In this document: positions 19,067-27,949 of the stretch, piece by piece
How the letters are laid out: the number at the start of each line of letters is the position of its first letter
Position numbering within the stretch: the stretch's first letter is position 1
NCBI GenBank assembly: GCA_004078665.1
Contig: SCFO01000001.1
Location: 336,377 to 400,376, forward strand
Reading direction: 5' to 3'
DNA: 64,000 nt
DNA from: Halobacillus fulvus
GTDB taxonomy: Bacteria; Bacillota; Bacilli; Bacillales; Halobacillaceae
Notes under the pieces: model-generated
Seen by the model: the letters and a program-made list of their open reading frames with translations, nothing else
What the model was told of the DNA's origin: nothing
Database searches by the model: none
Position numbers and translations under genes: made by a program

Positions 19067-19143
19067 GGCGGTGTAGCTCAGCTGGCTAGAGCGTACGGTT
19101 CATACCCGTGAGGTCGGGGGTTCGATCCCCTCCGCCGCCACCA
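19067..19143 (+). tRNA. tRNA-Met (anticodon CAT, elongator type)
   Basis: Complete cloverleaf with acceptor GGCGGTG pairing with CGCCGCC, anticodon loop TTCATAC and encoded CCA. The normal 1-72 pair rules out an initiator tRNA. Body sequence is of the Bacillus elongator-Met type. Confidence 0.9.
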
Positions 19144-19172
19144 TTTAAATCTTTATACATATCCTTACACAT

Positions 19173-19249
19173 GGCGGTTGTGGCGAAGTGGTTAACGCAC
19201 CGGATTGTGGTTCCGGCATTCGTGGGTTCGATTCCCATCAGCCGCCCCA
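19173..19249 (+). tRNA. tRNA-His (anticodon GTG)
   Basis: Anticodon loop TTGTGGT in stem CCGGA/TCCGG. An additional 5' G pairs with the base before CCA, giving the eight-pair acceptor stem that marks tRNA-His. CCA is encoded. Confidence 0.95.
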
Positions 19250-19252
19250 TGT

Positions 19253-19329
19253 GGACCCTTAGCTCAGCTGGTTAGAGCTATCGGCTCATAACCGATCGGT
19301 CGCAGGTTCGAGTCCTGCAGGGTCCACCA
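19253..19329 (+). tRNA. tRNA with anticodon CAT, probably tRNA-Ile2 (lysidine type)
   Basis: Acceptor GGACCCT/AGGGTCC; anticodon arm ATCGG-CTCATAA-CCGAT; encoded CCA. The GGACC acceptor and GGCTCATAACC anticodon arm match the minor isoleucine tRNA whose C34 becomes lysidine (via TilS) to read AUA, rather than a methionine tRNA. The identity is inferred from sequence resemblance. Confidence 0.8.
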
Positions 19330-19340
19330 TAACGTCATAC

Positions 19341-19433
19341 GGAGGAGTACCCAAGTCTGGCTGAAGGGAGCGGTCTTGAAAACCGCCAGGAGGTTTACGC
19401 CTCGCGGGGGTTCGAATCCCTCCTCCTCCGCCA
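19341..19433 (+). tRNA. tRNA-Ser (anticodon TGA)
   Basis: Anticodon loop CTTGAAA in stem GCGGT/ACCGC; long variable arm as in class II tRNAs; GGAGGAG acceptor pairs with CTCCTCC; CCA encoded. Confidence 0.95.
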
Positions 19434-19467
19434 TGATACATAATGGCCAGTAACTGAATAAGCATGT

Positions 19468-19543
<76 letters not shown>

Positions 19544-19548
19544 TTTTC

Positions 19549-19573
19549 AACAAGCGTGAAGCTTGTTTTTTTT
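19549..19573 (+). terminator. Terminator of the tRNA cluster
   Basis: AACAAGC and GCTTGTT form a 7-base stem with a 5-base loop, followed by about eight T residues. Confidence 0.8.
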
Positions 19574-19704
19574 ATACCCAAATTTTCTGAAAAGATAAAA
19601 TCTCACGTTTTATTTTTGTTCATAAGGGAATGCATATTATCGGAGGATGTATATCCTTCCTTTTAAACGGCAAAATATTTGCAACTCATATTTCGGTTTG
19701 ATAA

Positions 19705-19745
19705 TGTAAAATAGGAAGCTGTGTGAAAGCACTTCTTATTTTACA
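19705..19745 (+). repeat. Inverted repeat in front of sodA
   Basis: TGTAAAATAGGAAG (19705-19718) and CTTCTTATTTTACA (19732-19745) pair over 14 bases with one G-T wobble, around a 13-base spacer. It ends 10 bases before the sodA ribosome-binding site AAAGGAGG. It lacks a T-run, so it is more likely a leader hairpin or operator than a terminator. Confidence 0.7.
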
Positions 19746-19771
19746 TATTACATTAAAGGAGGAGTTATACA

Positions 19772-20386
19772 ATGGCAAAATTTGAACTACCAGAACTACC
19801 TTATGCTTATGACGCATTAGAACCAACAATCGATAAGGAAACAATGAACATCCACCATACGAAGCACCATAACGGCTATGTAACGAAGCTGAACAATGCA
19901 CTAGAAGGACATGCAGATCTTCAAGATAAGTCACTTGAGGAGCTTTTAGCAGATAACCTTTCTGTAGTACCAGAGGATATCCGTACAGCTGTGCGCCGCA
20001 ATGGTGGCGGTCATGCAAACCATAGCCTTTTCTGGACAATCATGTCTCCAAACGGCGGTGGAGAGCCTTCTGGCGATCTAGCAACAAAAATCAATGATAC
20101 GTTCGGAAGCTTTGACCAGTTCAAAGAGAAGTTCGAAACGGCAGCGACTGGCCGATTCGGTTCTGGATGGGCTTGGCTCGTTGTGAACAACGGAGAGCTT
20201 GAAGTGACCGACACACTAAACCAGGACTCCCCATTGATGGAAGGTAAAACTCCAGTCCTTGGCTTAGACGTTTGGGAGCACGCATACTACCTGAACTACC
20301 AAAACCGTCGTCCAGACTACGTTTCCGCATTTTGGAACGTTGTAAACTGGGACGAGGTATCCAAGCGTTTTGACGCTGCTAAATAA
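19772..20386 (+). CDS. sodA: Superoxide dismutase, Mn/Fe type
   Basis: Converts superoxide to oxygen and hydrogen peroxide in the cytoplasm. N-terminal [15 protein letters not shown], the first metal histidine in IHHTKHH, the Asn-His region [10 protein letters not shown], and the C-terminal metal ligands in LDVWEHAYY are all present. 204 residues, normal for the family; the Bacillus enzyme uses manganese. The start follows AAAGGAGGAG nine bases upstream. The gene is alone between the tRNA cluster and yqgE, with its own leader containing an inverted repeat. Confidence 0.97.
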   Translation: MAKFELPELPYAYDALEPTIDKETMNIHHTKHHNGYVTKLNNALEGHADLQDKSLEELLADNLSVVPEDIRTAVRRNGGGHANHSLFWTIMSPNGGGEPSGDLATKINDTFGSFDQFKEKFETAATGRFGSGWAWLVVNNGELEVTDTLNQDSPLMEGKTPVLGLDVWEHAYYLNYQNRRPDYVSAFWNVVNWDEVSKRFDAAK

Positions 20387-20396
20387 TTGTAGAACG

Positions 20397-20428
20397 AAAG
20401 AGGCATGGGCGACCATGCCTCTTTTTTA
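20397..20428 (+). terminator. Terminator after sodA
   Basis: AAAGAGGCATGG and CCATGCCTCTTT pair around a short loop, followed by T residues. Confidence 0.85.
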
Positions 20429-20513
20429 TGTGCAATAACCTCTGATTTCCTTTTATCCGTATATCTCCTATTGTTCTGACTACACTAAAAAAGAACACAA
20501 AGGAGACATGGAT

Positions 20514-21752
20514 ATGGTGAGTAAACTGCGTGCGTGGCTGGACCGCGAAAATGTATCTAAAGATTTACTGTTGTTACTCCTCATCGGAGGACTTTACTCC
20601 CTAGGGATTTTCTTGTCGAGTACATTTGTGAACATTTACTTATGGAAACAGTCGAATAGTTACTCGGATATTGCTTTATATAACTTAAGCATATATATTT
20701 TGCAGCCGTTAACGTTTATCGTGGCAGGTAAATTTGCGAAAAGAATGGACCGTGTGATCGTGCTCAGAACGGGGGTCACGGTTCTTTCTTTGTTCTTTTT
20801 GACGGTACTGATTGTCGGAGAGAATGCAGCGACTTATAATATGATGCTTGGTGCATTGCTCGGCATCGGTTATGGATTTTATTGGCTCGCTTTTAATGTG
20901 TTGACTTTCGAGATTACGGAACCTGATACAAGGGATTTTTTTAACGGATTTTTAGGTGTGCTTCAATCGCTTGGAGGGATGAGCGGACCGTTGCTTGCGG
21001 GCTTCATTATTTCGCGCCTTAACAACTTTACAGGGTACACCGTTATTTTTGCGATCTCTTTCGGCATGTTCATTATTGCCGTCATCGTAAGCTTCGGTTT
21101 ATCCGGGAGAAAGGCGAAGGGGAACTTTTCTTTCCGTAGAATCATTGACGAGCGACATCATAACTTGAATTGGAAAAGGATTCTAAATGCCCATGTATCT
21201 CAAGGATTCAGAGAAGGGACGTTTTTATTTGCCGTCTCGATCTGGATTTATTTAATGACGCAAAATGAGCTGTCGATCGGAATTTTCAATTTGGTTTACT
21301 CCGGTTTCTCTTTCCTGTTTTATTTTTTTGTCAGTCGTATAGTGAAGCCACGGAGGAGGAAGAAGGCCATTTTATTAGCGGGTTTGTCGCTTTATTTAAG
21401 CGTACTGCTACTGCTGGTCGGTGAGTCGATGGCTTTTTTACTTTTATATGCTGCAATTGCAGGCGTGTTTTTCCCATTGTTTTACGTTCCTTACATTTCA
21501 CTGACTTATGATGTAATCGGTAAATCGTGGAATGCAGGAGAGATGAGAATTGAATATATTGTGGTAAGGGAAATTTTTCTGAATGGAGGACGCGTTTTAT
21601 CCATTTTGATTTTCCTTTTAGCGATTACAATGATTGAGCCTGAGTCCGGAATCCCATATATTTTGCTGATTGTGGGGAGCGGGCATTTTATCGTCTACTT
21701 TTTCATCCGTAGAATTGATCCTAAAGCGATGGTTAGGACTTCACATAATTGA
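20514..21752 (+). CDS. yqgE: MFS-type membrane transporter (YqgE)
   Basis: An integral membrane protein with about 12 membrane segments and the major facilitator layout, including a cytoplasmic loop with a basic patch (KFAKRMDRVIVLRTG) resembling the MFS loop 2-3 motif. The substrate is unknown. AAAGGAG is two bases before ATG 20508 and eight before ATG 20514, so the latter is preferred (412 residues). It lies between sodA and pbpA, the position of yqgE in B. subtilis. Confidence 0.85.
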   Translation: MVSKLRAWLDRENVSKDLLLLLLIGGLYSLGIFLSSTFVNIYLWKQSNSYSDIALYNLSIYILQPLTFIVAGKFAKRMDRVIVLRTGVTVLSLFFLTVLIVGENAATYNMMLGALLGIGYGFYWLAFNVLTFEITEPDTRDFFNGFLGVLQSLGGMSGPLLAGFIISRLNNFTGYTVIFAISFGMFIIAVIVSFGLSGRKAKGNFSFRRIIDERHHNLNWKRILNAHVSQGFREGTFLFAVSIWIYLMTQNELSIGIFNLVYSGFSFLFYFFVSRIVKPRRRKKAILLAGLSLYLSVLLLLVGESMAFLLLYAAIAGVFFPLFYVPYISLTYDVIGKSWNAGEMRIEYIVVREIFLNGGRVLSILIFLLAITMIEPESGIPYILLIVGSGHFIVYFFIRRIDPKAMVRTSHN

Positions 21753-21777
21753 TACTTTTTGAGCAGGTTCTCGTCTG

Positions 21778-21805
21778 TTTTCATCAGCGCAAAAGATGCT
21801 ATAAT
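21778..21805 (+). promoter_or_regulatory. Promoter of pbpA
   Basis: An extended -10 (TGCTATAAT, ending 21805) with a weak -35 TTTTCA (21778-21783), 16-base spacer, 32 bases before the start codon. Confidence 0.55.
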
Positions 21806-21837
21806 ATAGAAAGGATTTAAGCAAGGGAGAGGACTTT

Positions 21838-23991
21838 ATGGGGAAGAAAAAAAATAGAGTAAAGAAATCACATCTTCCTTCGCGACTGAATATCGTGTTT
21901 TTTGTAGTGTTTCTACTATTTGCCGGGTTAATTCTGCAACTTGGTGTAGTGCAGATTTTAAATGGGGAAGAAGCCCAAGAAGAAATCAATCGTACAGAGA
22001 ATACGACAACAAACATTCCCGTTCCAAGAGGGGAAATGTATGATCGCTATGGAAATGTGATTGTAGATAATGAACCACTGTATTCGATTACTTATACACC
22101 ACCTAAAGGTGTCCAGCCGGATGATCGGCTCCGGTTAGCTCAAAAACTGGCGCAATATATCGACATGCCTTTTGAAGATACGCTGACGACCAGGGATTTG
22201 AAAGAATATTTCTTCCTGCAGAATCAGGATGAAATTCAAGAGCGAATTGCGGATGTGGACACGGAGGATTTAGACAATGGTGACGTGTACCAGCTTCAAT
22301 TAGATAGCATATCAGAGGAAGAAGTACAAAGTTACGATGATCAGACGAAAGAGGTCATCGCGATTAAAAAAGAGCTGGACAAAGCCTATGCTCTTGCTCC
22401 ACATATTGTGAAAAACGCAAATATTTCGTTAGAGGAATATTCCGTCGTAGCGGAAAACTTGGCGGAGCTGCCGGGAATCAATGTAACGGAAGACTGGGAA
22501 CGCAGTTATCCATACGAAAATGCGTTTAGAAATTATATTGGAAGTATTACATCTAGAAACGAAGGCATTCCGCGTGAGAATATGGATTATTACATGTCGC
22601 TCGACTACAGCCGGAACGACAGGGTTGGGAAAAGCGGCCTTGAAGAACAATATGAAGACATTTTAAGAGGCACAAAAGAAAAGGTGCAACACATTACAGA
22701 CAAGAATAACAATGTTATTGATTCCAAAGTGGTGCGTGAAGGAGAGCGCGGCAAGGACCTTGTATTAAGCATCGACATGGAATTCCAGCAACAAGTAGAT
22801 CAAATCATTCAAGAGGAACTGGCGGCAGCTATTCAGAAAGCTCCCTACGATAACCGGTACCTTGAGAACTCAGTAGCCGTTGTTTCCGATCCAGAGACGG
22901 GAGAGATCTTAGCCATTTCGGGTCAGACGTATAATCGTAACCCTGAACCAGGGGAAGATCGTTTCAGTGATACTTCCCATCAGGCGGTTTATAATGCGTA
23001 TACGCCGGGTTCTACCGTAAAGGGAGCGACGGTTTTGACAGGGCTTCATGAAGGTGCGGTTACGCCAGGTACTTATATTAATGACCGTCCAATCAAAATT
23101 GCTGGAGACCCTGAAAAAGGTTCTTATACCTCAAATATAGGCGTAGTGAATGATATTGCGGCACTAGAGCAGTCCTCCAACGTTTATATGTATTTTCTAG
23201 CCATGTATTTGGGGCAGGAATATAATTATAACTATGGAAGTAAAATTTCATTAGCTAGCGGTACCTTCGAAAAATTCCTCTACAATTTTAACCAGTTCGG
23301 GTTAGGAGTGGAGACGGGAATTGATTTCCCATATGAAGCAACTGGATTTAAAGGGGATAATCCAGGACCAGGTCAAGTACTAGACTTTTCAATCGGCCAG
23401 TACAATACCTATACAGCGATGCAATTGAACCAATACGTGTCAACCATTGCAAACGGTGGATCCAGGATTCAGCCGAGGCTCGTAAAAGAAATACACAATC
23501 CACCGAAGCAAGGGGACGGTCTTGGGTCACTATATAAAGGTTATTCTCCGAATGTCCTGAATCAGGTTGAAATGGACCCGTCTTATATTGAGCGAGTTCA
23601 GCGTGGGTTTTATCAAGTTTTCCATACGTCTCAAGGTACAGCGAGCAGTGTCTTTGGTAGAGAACCATATGAACAGTACCAAATGGCAGGAAAAACCGGA
23701 ACGGCACAGTCCTTTAAATACCTACCGAATCCGGATGGTGATGGGTATTATCCTGTTGAAACGTTGAATAAGACACTGATCGGTTACGCGCCTTATAATG
23801 ATCCTGAAATTGCGTTCTCCATCATGACTCCATATGTTGGAGTAGATGCAACATCTACTCATAGCATCAGTAACAAAATTGGAGCGCGGATTGGGGAAGC
23901 ATATTTTGAACTGAAAGAGCAACGAGCGGAAGAAGGATTGAACGAAGAAGAAAATGAAGAAGCTAATGAAGAAACGGCAACGGAAGAGTGA
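21838..23991 (+). CDS. pbpA: Class B penicillin-binding protein (PBP2A type, transpeptidase)
   Basis: Cross-links peptidoglycan; in B. subtilis PbpA supports side-wall synthesis and spore outgrowth. A short basic cytoplasmic tail, one membrane anchor (about residues 16-38), an N-terminal PBP dimerisation domain (with VPRGEMYDRYGNVI) and a C-terminal transpeptidase domain are seen. Catalytic motifs: S392-T-V-K, S446-S-N, and K619-T-G-T. The C-terminal 25 residues are almost all E, N, A and T. 717 residues. The start follows CAAGGGAGAGG. Position before pst matches B. subtilis. Confidence 0.94.
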   Translation: MGKKKNRVKKSHLPSRLNIVFFVVFLLFAGLILQLGVVQILNGEEAQEEINRTENTTTNIPVPRGEMYDRYGNVIVDNEPLYSITYTPPKGVQPDDRLRLAQKLAQYIDMPFEDTLTTRDLKEYFFLQNQDEIQERIADVDTEDLDNGDVYQLQLDSISEEEVQSYDDQTKEVIAIKKELDKAYALAPHIVKNANISLEEYSVVAENLAELPGINVTEDWERSYPYENAFRNYIGSITSRNEGIPRENMDYYMSLDYSRNDRVGKSGLEEQYEDILRGTKEKVQHITDKNNNVIDSKVVREGERGKDLVLSIDMEFQQQVDQIIQEELAAAIQKAPYDNRYLENSVAVVSDPETGEILAISGQTYNRNPEPGEDRFSDTSHQAVYNAYTPGSTVKGATVLTGLHEGAVTPGTYINDRPIKIAGDPEKGSYTSNIGVVNDIAALEQSSNVYMYFLAMYLGQEYNYNYGSKISLASGTFEKFLYNFNQFGLGVETGIDFPYEATGFKGDNPGPGQVLDFSIGQYNTYTAMQLNQYVSTIANGGSRIQPRLVKEIHNPPKQGDGLGSLYKGYSPNVLNQVEMDPSYIERVQRGFYQVFHTSQGTASSVFGREPYEQYQMAGKTGTAQSFKYLPNPDGDGYYPVETLNKTLIGYAPYNDPEIAFSIMTPYVGVDATSTHSISNKIGARIGEAYFELKEQRAEEGLNEEENEEANEETATEE

Positions 23992-24018
23992 TGCGCTTAG
24001 CGCGTCACTCTTTTTTTA
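23986..24018 (+). terminator. Terminator overlapping the pbpA stop codon
   Basis: GAGTGATGCGC and GCGCGTCACTC form an 11-pair stem with a 3-base loop and a T-run. The 5' arm includes the TGA stop. Confidence 0.85.
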
Positions 24019-24040
24019 TTTATTCAACAAAATCCGTCAA

Positions 24041-24094
24041 TTTACAAAACCTTTACCTTTCATTCATATGTGATTAAAACTCTCTCGTTATTAT
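24041..24094 (+). promoter_or_regulatory. PhoP boxes and promoter of the pst operon
   Basis: Four hexamers spaced exactly 11 bases apart: TTTACA (24041), TTTACC (24052), TTCATA (24063) and TTAAAA (24074). They match the B. subtilis PhoP repeat pattern TT(A/T/C)ACA-N5. A -10 like TATTAT (24089-24094) starts ten bases after the last hexamer, so the boxes replace the -35 region, as in PhoP-activated promoters. This predicts induction by phosphate starvation via PhoPR. Confidence 0.8.
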
Positions 24095-24156
24095 ATGAAT
24101 TGTGAGTTGGTCAAGCCAACAAAACAAACTACCAGAACAATAGGGGGAGAAAGAAA

Positions 24157-25158
24157 ATGAAAAAATTCAAAAATTTAGCCTTAATGTTTGCATTCATTCT
24201 AGTGCTAGGTGTACTTGCAGCTTGCGGTTCATCAGATGAAGGTGCTGCGAGTGAAGGAGAAGAAACAGCAAGCGGTGATTCTGGATCAGAAGAAGCTTCA
24301 GAAGAACTATCAGGTGATCTTTCTATTGATGGTTCCTCAACTGTCTATCCAGTAATGGAATACCTTACTTATCAATACAACCAGGAGCAGCCGAATGTTA
24401 ACACAACGTTGAATAGCTCTGGTTCCGGCGGAGGTTTCAAAAAATCTACTGTTGGAGAAATTGACTTGAGTAATGCATCTCGCCCAATCTCTGAAGAAGA
24501 GCAGGCAATTGCTGAAGAGAATGGAATTCAGCTTGAGCCTCTAGAAGTAGCTTACGATGGTCTATCTGTAGTAGTAAGTAACCAAAACGATTTCGTTGAT
24601 GAACTTTCTGTTGAACAGCTGCAACAAATTTTCCTTGAGTCCTCTGACGCAACGATGTGGTCAGACATCAACCCTGAGTGGCCGGAAGAAGAAATTAAGA
24701 TTTTCAGCCCAGGACACGATTCTGGTACGTTTGACTACTTTAACGAAGTAATTCTTGAAGAAGAGCCAATGAAAGAAGGAGAAAACACAACTCTTTCTGA
24801 AGATGATAACGTCCTTGTACGTGGTATCGAAAGTGATCCAAACGCGATTGGATTCTTCGGATATGCTTATTACCAAGCTAACGAAGACACGCTTAAAGTT
24901 CTAGGAATTTCTGAAGGTGATGGCGAAGCGGTTAAGCCTAACGCTGAAACAATCGAGAGCGGTGAATACACACCACTTTCACGCCCAATCTTTACGTATG
25001 TAAATGTTAACTCTTACCAAGAAAAGCCACAAGTTCGTGACTTTGTAGAGTTCGCTTTAAACAATGCAGGAGCTGCAGCAGAACAAGCAGGTTATGTAGC
25101 TCTATCTGAAGAAGCTTACCAGGAGCAGCTTGAAGAAGCTCAAACCTGGGCTGAGTAA
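24157..25158 (+). CDS. pstS: Phosphate-binding lipoprotein PstS
   Basis: Extracellular solute-binding lipoprotein that delivers phosphate to PstCA. A signal peptide ends in the lipobox LAAC with the lipidated cysteine at residue 23. An acidic, serine-rich linker (residues 24-52) leads into the binding domain with the phosphate loops DGSSTVYPV, SGSGGGFKK and the later SPGHDSGTFDYF. 333 residues. The high Glu/Asp content is striking and typical of halophile surface proteins. First gene of pstS-pstC-pstA-pstB-phoU, behind PhoP boxes. Confidence 0.96.
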   Translation: MKKFKNLALMFAFILVLGVLAACGSSDEGAASEGEETASGDSGSEEASEELSGDLSIDGSSTVYPVMEYLTYQYNQEQPNVNTTLNSSGSGGGFKKSTVGEIDLSNASRPISEEEQAIAEENGIQLEPLEVAYDGLSVVVSNQNDFVDELSVEQLQQIFLESSDATMWSDINPEWPEEEIKIFSPGHDSGTFDYFNEVILEEEPMKEGENTTLSEDDNVLVRGIESDPNAIGFFGYAYYQANEDTLKVLGISEGDGEAVKPNAETIESGEYTPLSRPIFTYVNVNSYQEKPQVRDFVEFALNNAGAAAEQAGYVALSEEAYQEQLEEAQTWAE

Positions 25159-25183
25159 GTAGAGTTTTTCAAAATTAAAAATT

Positions 25184-25212
25184 CAAGGTGAGACCGAAGA
25201 GGTCTCACCTTG
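25184..25212 (+). other. Intercistronic hairpin between pstS and pstC
   Basis: A perfect 12-base stem (CAAGGTGAGACC and GGTCTCACCTTG) with a 5-base loop lies 25 bases after the pstS stop. It has no T-run, so it more likely stabilises or marks the 3' end of a pstS-only transcript than fully terminates. Confidence 0.7.
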
Positions 25213-25236
25213 CCTTATGGATGAAAGGAGTTTTCA

Positions 25237-26187
25237 ATGATGGACAAAGGTTTACAATCCGATCGTAATCAATTAAATGTCCAAGAGTTAATTGAAAATA
25301 ACAAACGAAAAACCAGCATAGGGGCTAAAATAGAGAGAGTCATCCCATGGTTTTTGTTATTATGTGCCATTGTTAGTGTATTAACGACATTAGGTATTTT
25401 ATTCACTCTTTTACGTGAATCTATAGGTTTCTTTTCTGATGTATCAATTTGGGACTTCTATACAGGAACAGAGTGGTCTCCGTGGTCAGGCAGTTATGGT
25501 GTCGCTCCACTTATCGGGGGAACACTGCTAATCACATTGATTGCGACCATAGTCGCTGTTCCATTAGGACTAATGTCTGCTATTTTCTTGAGTGAGTATG
25601 CGTCAGATAAAGTAAGAAGAATTATAAAACCTGTTCTAGAAGTATTAGCAGGAATTCCAACTGTTGTTTATGGGTATTTTGCTTTGACTTTCATCACACC
25701 GATGTTTCAGGGGATCATCCCTGATTTAGGGATCTTTAACGCTCTAAGTGGTGGTTTTGTAGTCGGTATTATGATTATTCCTATGGTCGCCTCTTTATCA
25801 GAGGATGCCATGAACTCTGTACCTAATGCTTTACGTGAAGGGGCATATGGATTAGGTGCCACTAAATTGGAGGTTGTATTCAAAGTCGTTCTTCCTGCAG
25901 CATTTTCAGGCATTGTGGCCTCGATTGTTTTGGCAATCTCACGTGCTATCGGAGAAACCATGATTGTCACAGTCGCTGCCGGTGCAACTCCTAATTTAAC
26001 CTTTAATCCAACAGAATCTATTCAAACGATGACGGCATTCATAGTACAAGCTGCAACGGGTGATACATCGTTCGGTTCAACGATCTACTACAGCCTGTAT
26101 GCGGTAGGGATGACACTATTCGTCTTTACGTTGATTATGAATTTATTTGCCCAATATATCTCACGTAAGTTCAGGGAGGAATATTGA
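25237..26187 (+). CDS. pstC: Phosphate ABC transporter permease PstC
   Basis: One of two membrane subunits of the high-affinity phosphate importer. Six membrane segments; the EAA loop that contacts PstB is seen as NALREGAYGLGATKLEVVFK. The N-terminal 35 residues are hydrophilic. 316 residues. Two adjacent ATGs (25237, 25240) follow AAAGGAG; either is possible. The stop overlaps the start of pstA. Confidence 0.94.
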   Translation: MMDKGLQSDRNQLNVQELIENNKRKTSIGAKIERVIPWFLLLCAIVSVLTTLGILFTLLRESIGFFSDVSIWDFYTGTEWSPWSGSYGVAPLIGGTLLITLIATIVAVPLGLMSAIFLSEYASDKVRRIIKPVLEVLAGIPTVVYGYFALTFITPMFQGIIPDLGIFNALSGGFVVGIMIIPMVASLSEDAMNSVPNALREGAYGLGATKLEVVFKVVLPAAFSGIVASIVLAISRAIGETMIVTVAAGATPNLTFNPTESIQTMTAFIVQAATGDTSFGSTIYYSLYAVGMTLFVFTLIMNLFAQYISRKFREEY

Positions 26188-27065
26188 TGCTCGGACAAAA
26201 TGATCAAAGTATTCAATCAAGAATGCAAGGGCGAGTTCTATTAAACAAGATTTTAATGGTACTCTTCTTACTTGCGACGACAGTAGGTTTAGTTTTTCTT
26301 GTTCTTCTTTTCTACCGTGTTTTGACTCAAGGAATTGGTTATTTGAGCTGGGATTACATTACTAGTTTCCCTGCTCCGTTTCCTCAAGAAGCCGGTATAT
26401 GGGCTGGGATTGTAGGATCTGTATTTTTAATGGTCATTGTCGCTACCTTCTCTGTCATTATCGGTGTTTCAACGGCTATTTACTTGGAGGAATATGCAGG
26501 TAAAAATAAATTCACCGATTTCGTTCGCGTGAATATTCAAAACCTTGCAGGTGTCCCATCCATTGTTTTCGGTCTTTTGGGACTGACATTCTTCGTGTAT
26601 ATGTTCCAATTTGGTTATACGCTTATTGCTGGTGGATTAACGATGGCGTTGCTTATACTACCGGTCATCGTGGTAGCCTCACAAGAATCCATTCGTGCGG
26701 TACCAGCAGAAATTAAAGAAGCATCCTACGGTATGGGCGCAACAAAGTGGCAAACCATTCGTCGTGTCATCTTACCGGCGGCGATCCCTGGTATTTTAAC
26801 AGGTGCCATTATCGCTCTTTCCCGTGCCATTGGAGAAACTGCTCCATTGATCATTGTAGGTGCTGCTACGGCCATTTATACACTGCCAGATTCTTTACTA
26901 GCAAGATATACAGTGATGCCCATTCAGATTTACAAATGGACGGGAAGACCTCAAGAAGAGTGGCAATTTGTAGCTGGAGCCGGCATTATCATTTTATTGG
27001 CCGTATTGCTTTTAATGAATTCGATTGCCGTTTTAATCAGAAATAAATATCAACGTCGCCTTTAA
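26187..27065 (+). CDS. pstA: Phosphate ABC transporter permease PstA
   Basis: Second membrane subunit of the Pst importer. Six membrane segments and an EAA loop ([20 protein letters not shown]) parallel to that of PstC. ATG 26187 follows GGGAGGA by six bases and overlaps the pstC stop (TGATG), indicating translational coupling. 292 residues. Confidence 0.94.
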   Translation: MLGQNDQSIQSRMQGRVLLNKILMVLFLLATTVGLVFLVLLFYRVLTQGIGYLSWDYITSFPAPFPQEAGIWAGIVGSVFLMVIVATFSVIIGVSTAIYLEEYAGKNKFTDFVRVNIQNLAGVPSIVFGLLGLTFFVYMFQFGYTLIAGGLTMALLILPVIVVASQESIRAVPAEIKEASYGMGATKWQTIRRVILPAAIPGILTGAIIALSRAIGETAPLIIVGAATAIYTLPDSLLARYTVMPIQIYKWTGRPQEEWQFVAGAGIIILLAVLLLMNSIAVLIRNKYQRRL

Positions 27066-27088
27066 AATTGGATGAGGAGGGTTTCATA

Positions 27089-27928
27089 ATGAGTAAAGTT
27101 ATGGAAAAGAAAAATGTAGAAACATCAGTAGAAAATAATAAGGTGTCTGCCAACACTTCTAAGAAAGCTGGAGATAGCTCTGTTTTCATGGTGGAAAACC
27201 TGAACTTATGGTATGGTGCTGACCAGGCTCTTTATGAAGTAAGTATGGAAGTACCGGAGAAGAAGGTCACGGCCATTATCGGACCATCCGGATGCGGGAA
27301 ATCCACATTTCTGAAGACATTGAACCGTATGGTTGAAATGGTCCCAATTGTCAAAACATCTGGTGAAATCAAATACCGTAATGAAAATATCTTTAATAAT
27401 AAATTTCAAAAGGAATACCTTCGTACAAAGGTCGGAATGGTCTTCCAAAAGCCTAACCCGTTTCCAAAGTCCGTTTACGATAACGTTGCTTATGGACCTC
27501 GTATTCACGGCATTAAAAAGAAAGAAGTGCTTGATCAAATCGTTGAAAAAAGCTTGAAAGATGCCGCCATCTGGGACGAGGTAAAAGATCGCCTGCATGA
27601 GAATGCTTACGGTTTATCCGGTGGACAGCAACAGCGTGTGTGTATTGCTCGTGCACTGGCCGTCGAACCAGATGTCATCCTGATGGACGAGCCGACATCA
27701 GCACTCGATCCAATTTCCACAGCGAAAGTGGAAGAGCTGGTTCAAGAGCTTAAGAAAAAATACAGCATCATCATCGTGACACACAACATGCAACAGGCTG
27801 CGCGTATTTCTGACAAAACGGCTTTCTTCTTGAACGGAGAATTAGTTGAGTTTGCGGATACGAACAACTTGTTCCAGAACCCTCAGGATAAACGTACAGA
27901 AGACTATATTACTGGCCGTTTCGGCTAA
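27089..27928 (+). CDS. pstB: Phosphate ABC transporter ATP-binding protein PstB
   Basis: ATPase of the Pst importer. Walker [11 protein letters not shown]-loop [20 protein letters not shown], signature [16 protein letters not shown], Walker [13 protein letters not shown] and the switch histidine in [13 protein letters not shown]. The first 35 residues are a poorly conserved polar extension. ATG 27089 follows GAGGAGGG; the upstream in-frame start at 27068 lies before that site. 279 residues. B. subtilis has two pstB genes; only one is present here. Confidence 0.95.
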   Translation: MSKVMEKKNVETSVENNKVSANTSKKAGDSSVFMVENLNLWYGADQALYEVSMEVPEKKVTAIIGPSGCGKSTFLKTLNRMVEMVPIVKTSGEIKYRNENIFNNKFQKEYLRTKVGMVFQKPNPFPKSVYDNVAYGPRIHGIKKKEVLDQIVEKSLKDAAIWDEVKDRLHENAYGLSGGQQQRVCIARALAVEPDVILMDEPTSALDPISTAKVEELVQELKKKYSIIIVTHNMQQAARISDKTAFFLNGELVEFADTNNLFQNPQDKRTEDYITGRFG

Positions 27929-27949
27929 AAAGAGGGGGGAAGTTCATTG

